DNA of 64,000 bases, from the NCBI RefSeq assembly GCF_010093445.1, contig NZ_PDWW01000003.1:1-64000 (forward strand), in the 5' to 3' direction. Positions 26,992-35,757 of the stretch are shown one piece after another. The stretch is from Pseudoxanthomonas japonensis. Lineage in GTDB: Bacteria; Pseudomonadota; Gammaproteobacteria; Xanthomonadales; Xanthomonadaceae. Under the pieces are notes generated by a model. It was given only the letters and a program-made list of their open reading frames with translations. It was not told where the DNA came from and did no database searches. Positions within the stretch are counted from its first letter, which is position 1. Every line of letters begins with the position of its first letter. The position numbers were made by a program, and so were the translations under genes.

Positions 26992-28284
26992 TTACAGGCA
27001 GTCGTCGACGGCATGCCGGGGCAGGGTGCGCTTCACATCGAAGATCACCGCGCCCGGCTTGCCGAGGGCGCGGATGCCCTCGGCGCCGCGCTCGGTGAAC
27101 TCGCGGTGCGCGACGGCCAGGATGACCGCATCGTACTGCCCGGGTTGTGGCTCCGCCACCAGGTCCAGGCCGTACTCGTGGCGTGCTTCGTCCGCATTCA
27201 CCCACGGGTCGTGCACGTCGACCTGCGCGTTGTAGCTGCGCAGTTCGGCCACGATGTCGACCACGCGCGTGTTGCGCACGTCGGGGCAGTTTTCCTTGAA
27301 CGCCAGCCCCAGCACCAGCACCTTCGCGCCCGCGGTGGGCAGGTTCTGCCGGGCCATCAGCTTGGCCACGCGTCGCGCGACATGGCTGCCCATGCCGTCG
27401 TTGATGCGGCGGCCGGCCAGGATCACGTCGGGGTGGTAGCCGATCTGTTGCGCCTTGTGGGTCAGGTAGTACGGATCCACGCCGATGCAGTGCCCGCCGA
27501 CCAGGCCGGGACGGAACGGCAGGAAGTTCCACTTGGTCCCGGCGGCTTCCAGCACCTCATGGGTGTCGATGCCGAGGCGGTGGAAGATCAGCGCCAGTTC
27601 GTTGATCAGTGCGATGTTGACGTCGCGCTGGGTGTTCTCGATGACCTTCGCGGCCTCGGCGACGCGGATGCTGCTGGCCTTGTGCGTGCCGGCGGTGATG
27701 ATGCTGCCGTACAGCGCGTCGACGAAATCGGCGACCTCGGCGGTGGAGCCGGAGGTGACCTTCATGATGGTTTCCAGACGATGCTGCTTGTCGCCGGGAT
27801 TGATGCGCTCGGGACTGTAGCCGGCGTAGAAGTCCTGGTTGAAGCGCAGGCCGGACTCACGCTCGATGATCGGGACGCAGGTTTCTTCGGTCGCGCCCGG
27901 ATAGACGGTCGATTCGTAGATGGCGACCGCGCCCTTGCCGATCGCGCGGCCGACGGTGCGGCTGGCCGACTCCAGCGGATGCAGGTCGGGCCGCTTGTAG
28001 TCGTCGATCGGGGTGGGGACGGTGACGATGAACACGTTGCAGCCCGCCAGCGCGGCCGGGTCATCGCTGAAGTCGAGCTGCGGGGTATCGCGCAGTTCAT
28101 CCGCGCTGACTTCCAACGTGTGGTCCTGGTGGTCGCGCAGTTCGGACACGCGCTTGCTGTTGATGTCGAAGCCGAGCGTGGGGAACTTGCGGCCGAAGGC
28201 GACCGCCAGCGGCAGGCCGACGTAGCCCAGGCCGATCACGGCGATGCGGACCTGGTCCAGGGTGGGCAATGGAGCGTTCGTCAA
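26992..28284 (-). CDS. Nucleotide-sugar 6-dehydrogenase, TviB/WbpO type
   Basis: The 430-residue NAD-dependent enzyme oxidises C6 of a UDP-hexose or UDP-N-acetylhexosamine to the uronic acid in two steps. Rossmann motif [12 protein letters not shown] lies near the N-terminus, and the catalytic cysteine is in [12 protein letters not shown]. The sequence follows the TviB/WbpO branch rather than UDP-glucose dehydrogenase, so UDP-GlcNAc or UDP-GalNAc is the likelier substrate. It is the first gene of the minus-strand export operon and is divergent from galE. Confidence 0.9.
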   Translation of the reverse strand: MTNAPLPTLDQVRIAVIGLGYVGLPLAVAFGRKFPTLGFDINSKRVSELRDHQDHTLEVSADELRDTPQLDFSDDPAALAGCNVFIVTVPTPIDDYKRPDLHPLESASRTVGRAIGKGAVAIYESTVYPGATEETCVPIIERESGLRFNQDFYAGYSPERINPGDKQHRLETIMKVTSGSTAEVADFVDALYGSIITAGTHKASSIRVAEAAKVIENTQRDVNIALINELALIFHRLGIDTHEVLEAAGTKWNFLPFRPGLVGGHCIGVDPYYLTHKAQQIGYHPDVILAGRRINDGMGSHVARRVAKLMARQNLPTAGAKVLVLGLAFKENCPDVRNTRVVDIVAELRSYNAQVDVHDPWVNADEARHEYGLDLVAEPQPGQYDAVILAVAHREFTERGAEGIRALGKPGAVIFDVKRTLPRHAVDDCL

Positions 28285-28320
28285 CGTGGAATCCCCTGTG
28301 TGCTGCAGTTGGTCGAGCAG

Positions 28321-28350
28321 TCTATAGCGAGCGGCGATGCCGGTGCGTCA
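28321..28350 (-). promoter_or_regulatory. Candidate sigma-70 promoter of the export operon
   Basis: On the minus strand TGACGC (28345-28350) and TATAGA (28321-28326) are 18 bases apart, giving a leader of about 30 bases before ATG 28284. The -35 match is moderate. Confidence 0.35.
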
Positions 28351-28498
28351 CGGCCCCGGCACGGAATCTTGAGGATCAACGTGCAAACCCGCGTGCACAG
28401 GACAGGGGGTGCGCATGGCCTGATTGCCGCGCCACACGCGTATCTATCCGATGACCCGCCCACCTGGAAGGTAGGCGACCAGCGACTGGGGAGTCGAG

Positions 28499-29515
28499 AT
28501 GCGGATCCTGTTGTGCGGTGGCGCCGGCTACATCGGCGCGCATGCTTACGTGGTACTCGTCGAGCGCGGCCACGATGTGGTGGTGGCCGACAATTTCAGC
28601 AACAGCTCGCCGGGTGTGCTGGCCAGGCTGCAGCAGATCACCGGGCAGCCGGTGCCTTTCCAGCCGCTGGACCTGCGCGACCGGGACGCCGTGACCGGCT
28701 TCTTCGCGCGGCAGCACTTCGATGCCGTGGTCCATTTCGCCGCGCTCAAGTCGGTGGGCGAGTCGTGCGAGCGTCCGCTGGACTATTTCCACAACAACAT
28801 CAGCGGCACGCTCAACCTGTTGCACGGCATGCAGTCTGCAGGCGTGAAGCGCCTGGTGTTCAGTTCTTCCGCCACCGTCTACGGCGACCCCGCCAGCGTC
28901 CCCGTGCGCGAGGACGCGCGGTTGCAGGTGACCAATCCCTACGGCCGCACCAAGCTGGTGATGGAGGAGCTGATCGGCGACCTCTGCGCCAGCGATCCCG
29001 CCTTTCACGCCGCCAACCTGCGCTACTTCAATCCGGTGGGAGCCCACGAATCCGGCCTCATTGGCGAAGACCCGACCGGCATCCCCAACAACCTGATGCC
29101 GTACATCTGCCAGGTGGCGGTGGGGCGCCGCGAACACCTGAGCGTGTTCGGCGGCGACTGGCCCACGCCGGACGGCACCGGCGTGCGCGACTACATCCAC
29201 GTGATGGACCTCGCGCGGGCGCATGCCGATGCGCTGGATTTCCTGCTGCGCGAACGCCGCAGCCTGACGGTCAACCTCGGCACCGGCCAGGGCATCAGCG
29301 TGCTGCAACTGGTCAAGGCGTTCGCCGGCGCCGCGGAGCGGGACATTCCCTATCAGATCGTCGAACGGCGCGCGGGGGATGTCGCCGAGGTGTACGCCGA
29401 TCCGTCGCTGGCCAACGATGTGCTGGGGTGGCGTGCCGAACTGGGGGTCGAGGCGATGTGCCGTGACGCCTGGCGCTGGCAATCGCAGAATCCGCAGGGC
29501 TACCCGGTCGCCTGA
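28499..29515 (+). CDS. galE: UDP-glucose 4-epimerase
   Basis: The 338-residue enzyme interconverts UDP-glucose and UDP-galactose. The NAD motif is GGAGYIGAHA, the catalytic serine is in FSSSATVYG, and Tyr-Lys is in NPYGRTK. NLGTGQGISVLQLV near the end is typical of GalE. Its place at the edge of the EPS locus suggests it feeds UDP-Gal to the glycosyltransferases. A 214-base divergent region separates it from the dehydrogenase gene. It is convergent with the hydrolase gene. Confidence 0.94.
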   Translation: MRILLCGGAGYIGAHAYVVLVERGHDVVVADNFSNSSPGVLARLQQITGQPVPFQPLDLRDRDAVTGFFARQHFDAVVHFAALKSVGESCERPLDYFHNNISGTLNLLHGMQSAGVKRLVFSSSATVYGDPASVPVREDARLQVTNPYGRTKLVMEELIGDLCASDPAFHAANLRYFNPVGAHESGLIGEDPTGIPNNLMPYICQVAVGRREHLSVFGGDWPTPDGTGVRDYIHVMDLARAHADALDFLLRERRSLTVNLGTGQGISVLQLVKAFAGAAERDIPYQIVERRAGDVAEVYADPSLANDVLGWRAELGVEAMCRDAWRWQSQNPQGYPVA

Positions 29516-29590
29516 GCGCGTCCCGGGATGCGATCGGGTTGGCCGGATTCCGCGCCGGCATCGCGACGCTCCCGGACTGCCGGGACGGCC

Positions 29591-30442
29591 TCAGGCGAGC
29601 AGGGCGTCGACCACGGCCTGCGGCTGCTTCATCCAGGCGAAATGGTCGGCGCGCGCGCCCAGGCGGGCGTGGTCCAGCACGGTGACGTGCGCCGGTGCAT
29701 CCGGCAGTTTCGCCATCAGCGCGCGGAGCGAGCTTTCCGGCGCCAGCCAGTCGTCGTCGAACAGCACGCCGCGCACGGGCGCATGCACCTGGCGCATGCC
29801 GGCTTCCAGGTCCACCGGCCAGCCCGCCGCGCGATAGCGGCCGCTGAGCCCCACGCGCGCCCAGTCGCGGATCAGGCCGCGCGCTTCGTCGCCACCGAAG
29901 CCCAGTCGCCGCCCGGGCAACGCGCCGCAGGCGCGGGCCAGCCACGGTGCGAACTGGTAGAAGAACGGCAGCGCATAGCCGCGCGGCGCCGGAAACGTGC
30001 GCCAGTACGGCGTGCCGCTGCCGACCAGCCAGAGGGAGGCGAACGCGTCCGGCGCCTGGCCGGCATGGCAGGCTGCCAGCTGGCCGCCCAGGCTGTGTCC
30101 GCCGATGCGGTGCGGCATGCCAGGAAGGCGCTGTCGTAGCGCTTCATGGCTAAGGGGAATATCCGTTTCCAGCAGATCACGGTAACCCCAGTCGGTGCGC
30201 CGGTCCGCGCGCAGCGAACTGCTGCCGTTGCCGCGCCATTCGTGCACGAACACCGCCACGCCGCGGGTGGCGAGCGTCTCGGCGAACGGCAGGTAGTGGC
30301 GCGCGGCCACGCCCAGCGCGGGGATCCACAGCAGCGCGCTGGACGGATTCGCGGGGATGCGCGCGATCAGGGTGTAGGCGTGGCCGTCCTGAGACTGCAG
30401 GGGAATCTCTTCGTGGAGCACGTGCTGGTCGACGACGTTCAT
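29591..30442 (-). CDS. Alpha/beta hydrolase
   Basis: The 283-residue protein has the nucleophile elbow GGHSLGGQ with the serine, and a late DHF segment (ARADHFAWM) that could hold the catalytic histidine. It matches hydrolases often described as YheT/esterase-like, with lid residues around PAPRGYALPFFYQFAPWL. The substrate is unknown. Its start overlaps the thiD stop by 4 bases, so the two are co-translated, although no thiamine-specific role is known. Confidence 0.8.
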   Translation of the reverse strand: MNVVDQHVLHEEIPLQSQDGHAYTLIARIPANPSSALLWIPALGVAARHYLPFAETLATRGVAVFVHEWRGNGSSSLRADRRTDWGYRDLLETDIPLSHEALRQRLPGMPHRIGGHSLGGQLAACHAGQAPDAFASLWLVGSGTPYWRTFPAPRGYALPFFYQFAPWLARACGALPGRRLGFGGDEARGLIRDWARVGLSGRYRAAGWPVDLEAGMRQVHAPVRGVLFDDDWLAPESSLRALMAKLPDAPAHVTVLDHARLGARADHFAWMKQPQAVVDALLA

Positions 30443-31248
30443 GCGACAGGCGCCGCGCCGACATGGTCCAGCACGACGATGTCGCTGCGCCCTGGCCGGT
30501 ATCCGCCGCGCAAGGCGGCGTGAACGTAATCGGATGCGGCAAGGCAGGCGTCCTTCATCGGTAGGCCCTGCGCCCGGCGTGCGGCGATGGCCGAGGCCAG
30601 CGTGCAGCCGGTGCCATGCGCTTCGAGCGACAGGCGAGGGTGTGAGGTTTCCGTCACGCCGTCCGCGTCCGCATACAAGTCCACCACATCGCCATCGCCC
30701 GGCAGGTGACCACCCTTGAGGAACACCGCGCGCGCACCGAGCGCCAGCAGGTCGTTCGCCGCCGACCGCATCGCCTGTGCATCGGGAATGGCGCGGCCGA
30801 GCAGCAGCTCTGCCTCGGGCAGGTTCGGCGTCACCACGTCGGCCAGCGGCAGCAACAGCGTTCGCAGGGCATGCAGGGCGCTGTCTTCGAGCAGCTTGGC
30901 GCCGCTGGTCGCGACCATCACCGGGTCGACCACCACGGTGGCCGGGCGCTGCGCGCGCACAGCCTCGGCCACCACACCGATCACGTCGGCGGTGGCCAGC
31001 ATGCCCAGCTTCACCGCGCGGATGTCGAAGTCCTCGAAGCAGGCATCGAGCTGCGCGCGCAGGAAGTCCATCGGCGGCACGTTCACCGCGGTCACGCCGC
31101 GGGTGTGTTGCGCGGTCAGTGCGGCGATCGCCGAGAGGCCATGCACGCGGTGCGCGGCGAAGGTCTTGAGGTCGGCCTGGATGCCGGCGCCGCCACCGGA
31201 ATCGGAGCCGGCGATGGTGAGGGCGGAAACCACGGAAGGGACTGTCAT
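30439..31248 (-). CDS. thiD: Hydroxymethylpyrimidine/phosphomethylpyrimidine kinase
   Basis: The 269-residue ribokinase-fold enzyme phosphorylates HMP and HMP-P in thiamine pyrophosphate synthesis. The substrate-binding N-terminus (IAGSDSGGGAGIQADLKTF) and the catalytic/ATP motif (AHGTGCTLASAIAA, Asp replaced by the usual GTGC loop) are intact. No TPP riboswitch is visible in the short leader. The downstream alpha/beta hydrolase overlaps it by 4 bases. Confidence 0.95.
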   Translation of the reverse strand: MTVPSVVSALTIAGSDSGGGAGIQADLKTFAAHRVHGLSAIAALTAQHTRGVTAVNVPPMDFLRAQLDACFEDFDIRAVKLGMLATADVIGVVAEAVRAQRPATVVVDPVMVATSGAKLLEDSALHALRTLLLPLADVVTPNLPEAELLLGRAIPDAQAMRSAANDLLALGARAVFLKGGHLPGDGDVVDLYADADGVTETSHPRLSLEAHGTGCTLASAIAARRAQGLPMKDACLAASDYVHAALRGGYRPGRSDIVVLDHVGAAPVA

Positions 31249-31291
31249 GCGTGGATTGTGCCACCCGCACTCAGGCGTGTGGCGCGATGGG

Positions 31292-31969
31292 TCAGGCAGC
31301 CGGCGTCTTCGTCCGTTGCCACTGGCGGTACAGCACGTAGCCCACGCCGGTGCCGCCGGTCAGCAACGCCGGCGCCAACAGGGCGTCGTATCCGAGGTGG
31401 CGGTAGAGCCATGCGCCCAGGACGCCACCGCCGAGGAACCCGCTGATGATCAGTCCGCTCAGCGTCAGCCGGCGCACCGGCAACGGCATGCCCCGCAACA
31501 GATGGCCCAGCCCGATGCCGAGGTCGGTGAACATGCCGCTGAGATGCGTGGTGCGCACGGCCGCGCCGCTGTACGTGGTGACCATGGCGTTCTGCAGGCC
31601 GCAGGCCACGGCCGCCAGCAGCGCGCCCCAGATCTGTTCCTGCTTGAACAGCGGGATCGCCGCCAGCAGCAGCGCGGCTTCCAGCGCCAGCACCACGCCG
31701 TAGCGGCGGCCCAGTTGCAGGGTCTGGTCCTGGATGATCAGGCCGCTCAGCATCGCGCCCAGGCAGAACGCGATCAGCACGCCCCACAGGTGGATCACCG
31801 CACGTCCGTCACCGTGCGCGATCGCCGCGCCCAGCAGGCTGGTGGTGCCGGTCAGGTGGCTGACCGCCTGGTGTTCGAACCCCAGGTAGCCGATGACGTT
31901 GACCATGCCGGCCACGCAGGCCAGCGTCACCGCACCGATCCAGACCCAGCGGGGAAGTTGCGTACCCAT
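31292..31969 (-). CDS. DUF1275 (YoaK-family) membrane protein
   Basis: The 225-residue protein has about six transmembrane helices and the family-typical segments VNVIGYLGFEHQAVSHLTG and GLQNAMVTTYSGAAVRTTH. The family is widespread and functionally unassigned; a transport role has been suggested only from its topology. It stands alone between thiD and tag, on the same strand as both. Confidence 0.88.
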   Translation of the reverse strand: MGTQLPRWVWIGAVTLACVAGMVNVIGYLGFEHQAVSHLTGTTSLLGAAIAHGDGRAVIHLWGVLIAFCLGAMLSGLIIQDQTLQLGRRYGVVLALEAALLLAAIPLFKQEQIWGALLAAVACGLQNAMVTTYSGAAVRTTHLSGMFTDLGIGLGHLLRGMPLPVRRLTLSGLIISGFLGGGVLGAWLYRHLGYDALLAPALLTGGTGVGYVLYRQWQRTKTPAA

Positions 31970-32022
31970 GTGTCCGAATCGGTTTCCTCACCTGTGCCCG
32001 ATCAGTCTATCCGACCGTAGAT

Positions 32023-32631
32023 TCAACCCGGTCGCTGGAAACGATGGCGTTCCAATGCGACCTCAGTCCGGAGGCTGCAGTTTTCGACATGGTCGTTGAG
32101 CAGACCCATGGCCTGCATGAAGGCGTACATCGTCGTCGGGCCGACGAATTTCCAGCCGCGCTTCTTCAGCGCCTTGGACAGGGCGATGGACTCGGGTGAG
32201 GTGGAGGCGCTTTGTGGCGGCGGCAGTTTTGCAGGATCGGGCTCGTAGCGCCAGAAAAAGGCTCCCAGAGAACCCTCTTTTTCGACCATGCGTAGCGCTT
32301 GCCGCGCATTTTCGATCGTGGCTTGGATCTTGCCCCGATGGCGCACGATTCCTTCATCGCGCAGCAGACGCTCGATGTCCTGCTCGGTATAGCGTGCAAT
32401 GCGATGGAAATCGAATCCGTGGAATGCGGTACGAAAGTTGTCGCGCTTGGCCAGGATGGTGCGCCAACTCAATCCGGACTGGAATCCCTCCAAACACAGC
32501 TTTTCGAACAGGCGATGATCGTCCGCAACCGGAAATCCCCATTCCAGGTCGTGATAGTCGAGGAACTCCGGCGTGGCGGCGGACCAGCGACAGCGCTGCT
32601 TTCCGTCAGGTCCGGTGATGGTCTTGTCCAT
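32023..32631 (-). CDS. tag: DNA-3-methyladenine glycosylase I
   Basis: The 202-residue enzyme removes 3-methyladenine from alkylated DNA. It begins with the Tag zinc-site cysteine (CRWSAATPEFLDYHDLEWG, with its His) and ends with the matching His/Cys pair (LLNDHVENCSLR). The helix-hairpin-helix core is GFQSGLSWRTILAKRDNF. It lies 24 bases after the YciI-like gene and may be co-transcribed with it and the TetR gene. Confidence 0.95.
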   Translation of the reverse strand: MDKTITGPDGKQRCRWSAATPEFLDYHDLEWGFPVADDHRLFEKLCLEGFQSGLSWRTILAKRDNFRTAFHGFDFHRIARYTEQDIERLLRDEGIVRHRGKIQATIENARQALRMVEKEGSLGAFFWRYEPDPAKLPPPQSASTSPESIALSKALKKRGWKFVGPTTMYAFMQAMGLLNDHVENCSLRTEVALERHRFQRPG

Positions 32632-32655
32632 GCTCGTGGTCCTTGGTGGAACGGC

Positions 32656-32943
32656 TCAGGAGAGCAGGAACTGCATCCGCGCGTCGGCCTTGGACGGTGC
32701 AATTTCCAGTATCTCTGCGGACACCACGTTGGCGGCCACGAAGGGATCTTCGTCCACTCTCTCGCGTAGTGCGTCCAGTGCCATACCTTGCGCCAGAAGC
32801 GCGCCTCCCAGGCCCGGTACGAGGCTGCCTGCCAAGATGAACGCGCCCTCGTCGAAGCCGCGTTTGAGCCAGGTGTTATGCGCCTCCATCAGTGCGCCTG
32901 CTTGACCACGATCGTCGGAAAACTTGAGCAGTACGATGTACAT
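32656..32943 (-). CDS. YciI-family small protein
   Basis: The 95-residue protein has the dimeric alpha/beta-barrel signature of YciI/YCII proteins (MYIVLLKFSDD, then HNTWLKRGFDEGAFILAGS). The conserved His23-type residue and Asp near the middle (EDPFVAANVV) are present. The family is thought to be enzymatic, but no general reaction is established. It lies between the TetR regulator and tag, so the regulator may control it. Confidence 0.85.
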   Translation of the reverse strand: MYIVLLKFSDDRGQAGALMEAHNTWLKRGFDEGAFILAGSLVPGLGGALLAQGMALDALRERVDEDPFVAANVVSAEILEIAPSKADARMQFLLS

Positions 32944-32988
32944 CAGCTGGGTCTCCTTGCTTGTTGCACCAGACTTGGGTGGTCGGCA

Positions 32989-33612
32989 TCAACGCTTGCC
33001 CGCTGCTTTGCGCTGCCGGCGAGGCGTGGCTAAGTCTTGGCTGGCTGCAGGCACGCATGCGTCCAGCCACTGCTCCATCAACGCCACTTCGCGCATCACG
33101 AAGTCGGCGTCTTGAAAGGCTTGCGCCAGCGTGGCGACTCCTTGGCTGCGGGCCAGCAGGTGCAGTGCCAGTGCATCGGCATCATGACCGGGCCGCAACT
33201 GTGCGAACTGCCGCCGCAGCCAAGCATGGAACAGGAGGAACAACCCGTTTGCTTCCGCAGCTGCGCCGTGTCCCAGCTTCGACAGTTCCGCGGAGAGCGT
33301 TCCGACGGGACAACCGTGGCGCATGATCTGGGTTTGGTTGGCGACCAGGATACGGATGAAGTCGCGGATCCGATCTGCCGGTTGCATGCCCTGGTCTTCC
33401 CACTGTTGAAGGAGTCCATGCGTACGGTCCGTGCGCAGCATGATAACGGCCGAGAGGAGGTCGTCCTTGGTTTTGAAATGATGGTAGAAGTTGCCGCGTG
33501 AGATCCCCACCGCATCCGCGATTTCGGTGAAGGACGTGTGCTCGTAGCCCTGTCGATAGAACAGGTCGTCCGCCGCTTCGACAATCTGGTCACGGGTTGC
33601 TTTCTTGTCCAT
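32989..33612 (-). CDS. TetR-family transcriptional regulator
   Basis: The 207-residue repressor has an N-terminal helix-turn-helix (TSFTEIADAVGISRGNFYHH, residues 26-45) and a C-terminal ligand domain with HGCPVGTL, where Cys101 could be a redox or electrophile sensor as in NemR-like proteins. A near-perfect 20-base palindrome lies 10 bases upstream of its start codon, which strongly suggests autorepression. The downstream YciI-like and tag genes on the same strand are likely co-regulated. The ligand is unknown. Confidence 0.92.
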   Translation of the reverse strand: MDKKATRDQIVEAADDLFYRQGYEHTSFTEIADAVGISRGNFYHHFKTKDDLLSAVIMLRTDRTHGLLQQWEDQGMQPADRIRDFIRILVANQTQIMRHGCPVGTLSAELSKLGHGAAAEANGLFLLFHAWLRRQFAQLRPGHDADALALHLLARSQGVATLAQAFQDADFVMREVALMEQWLDACVPAASQDLATPRRQRKAAGKR

Positions 33613-33621
33613 CGAGCAATG

Positions 33622-33641
33622 ATTAGGATGATCGTCCTAAT
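33622..33641. promoter_or_regulatory. TetR operator palindrome
   Basis: ATTAGGATGATCGTCCTAAT has ATTAGGA/TCCTAAT arms around a GATC centre; 9 of 10 base pairs are symmetric. It lies just upstream of the TetR start, an AT-rich island in GC-rich DNA. Confidence 0.8.
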
Positions 33642-33700
33642 TGTCAAGTAAGATGCTACAGGACAAGAAATCGCCAGTGGTTCAGTTGATTTGTAGAAGA

Positions 33701-33730
33701 GCCGGCGTGCCGGACAACCGGCACGCCGGC
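33701..33730 (-). terminator. Hairpin terminator of the PhoH gene
   Basis: A perfect 13-bp stem (GCCGGCGTGCCGG with its complement, loop of four bases) lies 5 bases after the phoH-like stop. A pyrimidine-rich stretch follows on the minus strand. Confidence 0.75.
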
Positions 33731-33735
33731 GAGAC

Positions 33736-35133
33736 CTACAACACTTCCGACGCGTAGTCCGCCAGGCGCGAACGCTCGCCACGCCGCAGCGTGATGTGCG
33801 CGCTGTGCGCCCAGTTCTTGAAGCGGTCCACCGCGTAGGTCAGACCGGAGGTCGTCTCCGTCAGGTAGGGCGTGTCGATCTGCTCCACGTTGCCCAGGCA
33901 GACGATCTTGGTGCCGGGGCCGGCGCGGGTGATCAGGGTCTTCATCTGCTTCGGCGTGAGGTTCTGCGCCTCGTCGAGGATCAGGTAGCGCGACAGGAAC
34001 GTGCGGCCGCGCATGAAGTTCATCGAACGGATCTTGATGCGCGAGGCGAGCAGGTCGTTGGTCGCCGCGCGGCCCCAGGCGCCGCCTTCCTGATTGTGCG
34101 TCAGCACTTCCAGGTTGTCGGTCAGCGCGCCCATCCACGGCGTCATCTTCTCTTCCTCGGTGCCCGGCAGGAAGCCGATGTCCTCGCCGACGCTGACCGT
34201 GGCGCGCGTCATGATGATCTCGCGGTAACGCTGCTGGTCCATCGTCTGCGCCAGGCCGGCGGCCAGCGCTAGCAGCGTCTTGCCGGTGCCGGCGGTGCCG
34301 AGCAGGGTGACGAAGTCGATGTCGGGATCCATCAACGCGTTGAGCGCGAAATTCTGCTCGCGGTTGCGCGCGTTGATGCCCCAGACCGCATGCTGGCTGT
34401 GGCGGAAATCGTCGACGATCTGCAGCGTCGCCTTGTCGCCTTCCACCTTGCTGACGCGGAACTCCGATTCATCGTCGCCGGGCAGGTACAGGAACTGGTT
34501 GGGATACCAGCCGGCGTCCTCGGCCATGGCGACTTCGTAGAACGTACGCCCCTTGTCGGTCCACGAGCGCAGGTCCTTGCCGTGGCGCTGCCAGAAATCC
34601 TCCGGCAGCGGATCCGCGCCGGTATACAGCAGGCTGAAGTCGTCCAGCGCGCGGTCGTTCTCGTAGTCTTCCGACACGATGCCGGCGATCGCCGCCTTGA
34701 TCCGCAGGTTGATGTCCTTGGAGACGAACACCACCGGGATCTCCGGCTCCTGCTCCTTCAGCGCCAGGATCGCGCCGAGGATGGCGTTGTCGGGGATGAC
34801 CGCGCCGAAGCTCTTGCCGGCCTCGAAATGGCTGGTCTGGAAGCGCAGCAGGCCCGCGCTCTTCGAGCCGCGCAGCTGCAGGCTGTTGGGCTGGATCAGC
34901 GGGATGCCGGCGGCCAGGTTGTCCAGGCCCGAGGTTTCGACCAGTTCGTTGAGGAAGCGGCTGACCTGCCGCGCATTGCGGCTCGCTTCCGAGGTGCCCT
35001 TCTTGCCGTTGTCGAGTTCCTCGATCACCTGCATCGGCAGGTAGACGTCGTGCTCTTCGAACTTGAACAGCGCGGTGGGGTCGTGCATCAGCACGTTGGT
35101 GTCCAACACATAGATACGCTTGCTACGGGTCAT
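33736..35133 (-). CDS. PIN-domain/PhoH ATPase (YlaK-type)
   Basis: The 465-residue protein has a PIN RNase domain first (VLDTNVLMHDPTALF, acidic residues to about 140) and a PhoH P-loop ATPase domain second (GTAGTGKTLLALAAG near 260, ILDEAQNLTPKQ as Walker B). It probably couples RNA cleavage to RNA unwinding. The start at 35133 begins the PIN fold; the longer frame adds non-conserved residues. It lies downstream of bcp on the same strand and is followed by a strong hairpin. Confidence 0.92.
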   Translation of the reverse strand: MTRSKRIYVLDTNVLMHDPTALFKFEEHDVYLPMQVIEELDNGKKGTSEASRNARQVSRFLNELVETSGLDNLAAGIPLIQPNSLQLRGSKSAGLLRFQTSHFEAGKSFGAVIPDNAILGAILALKEQEPEIPVVFVSKDINLRIKAAIAGIVSEDYENDRALDDFSLLYTGADPLPEDFWQRHGKDLRSWTDKGRTFYEVAMAEDAGWYPNQFLYLPGDDESEFRVSKVEGDKATLQIVDDFRHSQHAVWGINARNREQNFALNALMDPDIDFVTLLGTAGTGKTLLALAAGLAQTMDQQRYREIIMTRATVSVGEDIGFLPGTEEEKMTPWMGALTDNLEVLTHNQEGGAWGRAATNDLLASRIKIRSMNFMRGRTFLSRYLILDEAQNLTPKQMKTLITRAGPGTKIVCLGNVEQIDTPYLTETTSGLTYAVDRFKNWAHSAHITLRRGERSRLADYASEVL

Positions 35134-35248
35134 TCGGGCAACCTCATCGAGGAAGATGTGTGAACACGGGCGACGTTTCCGCGGACAGCAGCGAACCACC
35201 ATGACCCGCCGCGGCGCGGGATGGTGGGTGAAAGGGAAGGGGATTCCG

Positions 35249-35755
35249 TCACTGGGCCTGGTGGGCCTTCAGGGCGTCCAGCACGGCGTCGGCATGGCCG
35301 GGAACCTTCACGCCGCGCCATTCCTGTGCGATGCGGCCATCGGGCGAGATCAGGAAGGTGCTGCGCACCACGCCCAATACCTTGCGGCCGTACATGTTCT
35401 TTTCGTGGATCACGTCGAAGGCCTTGCACAGCGCTTCGTCGGCGTCGCTCACCAGCGGAAACTTGAACCCCTGCTTGGCGCAGAAGTTGTCGTGCGACTT
35501 CACCGAGTCGCGCGAGACGCCCAGCACGGTGGCGTTCAATTTCTTGAACTTCGGCAGCAGCGCGTTGAAATCCAGGCCTTCGGTGGTGCAGCCGGGCGTG
35601 CTGTCCTTCGGATAGAAGTACAGGACCAGCCAGGTGCCGGCGTAATCGGCGAGGGTGGTAGCGCCTGCGGCAGATGGGGAATGTTCGCCGCCGGACAGCG
35701 CCAGCGGCAGTTTCAAAGTCGACTTGGGCAGTGCGTTCGCGCTTTTCGCCGTCAT
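35249..35755 (-). CDS. bcp: Thioredoxin-dependent peroxiredoxin Bcp/PrxQ
   Basis: The 168-residue peroxidase reduces hydroperoxides using thioredoxin. The peroxidatic cysteine is in STPGCTTEG (Cys56). There is no cysteine five residues later as in E. coli Bcp; instead Cys92 (DNFCAKQ) lies 36 residues on, the spacing known for the Xanthomonas enzyme. It starts 2 bases before the gcvR stop on the same strand. Confidence 0.93.
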   Translation of the reverse strand: MTAKSANALPKSTLKLPLALSGGEHSPSAAGATTLADYAGTWLVLYFYPKDSTPGCTTEGLDFNALLPKFKKLNATVLGVSRDSVKSHDNFCAKQGFKFPLVSDADEALCKAFDVIHEKNMYGRKVLGVVRSTFLISPDGRIAQEWRGVKVPGHADAVLDALKAHQAQ

Positions 35756-35757
35756 CG

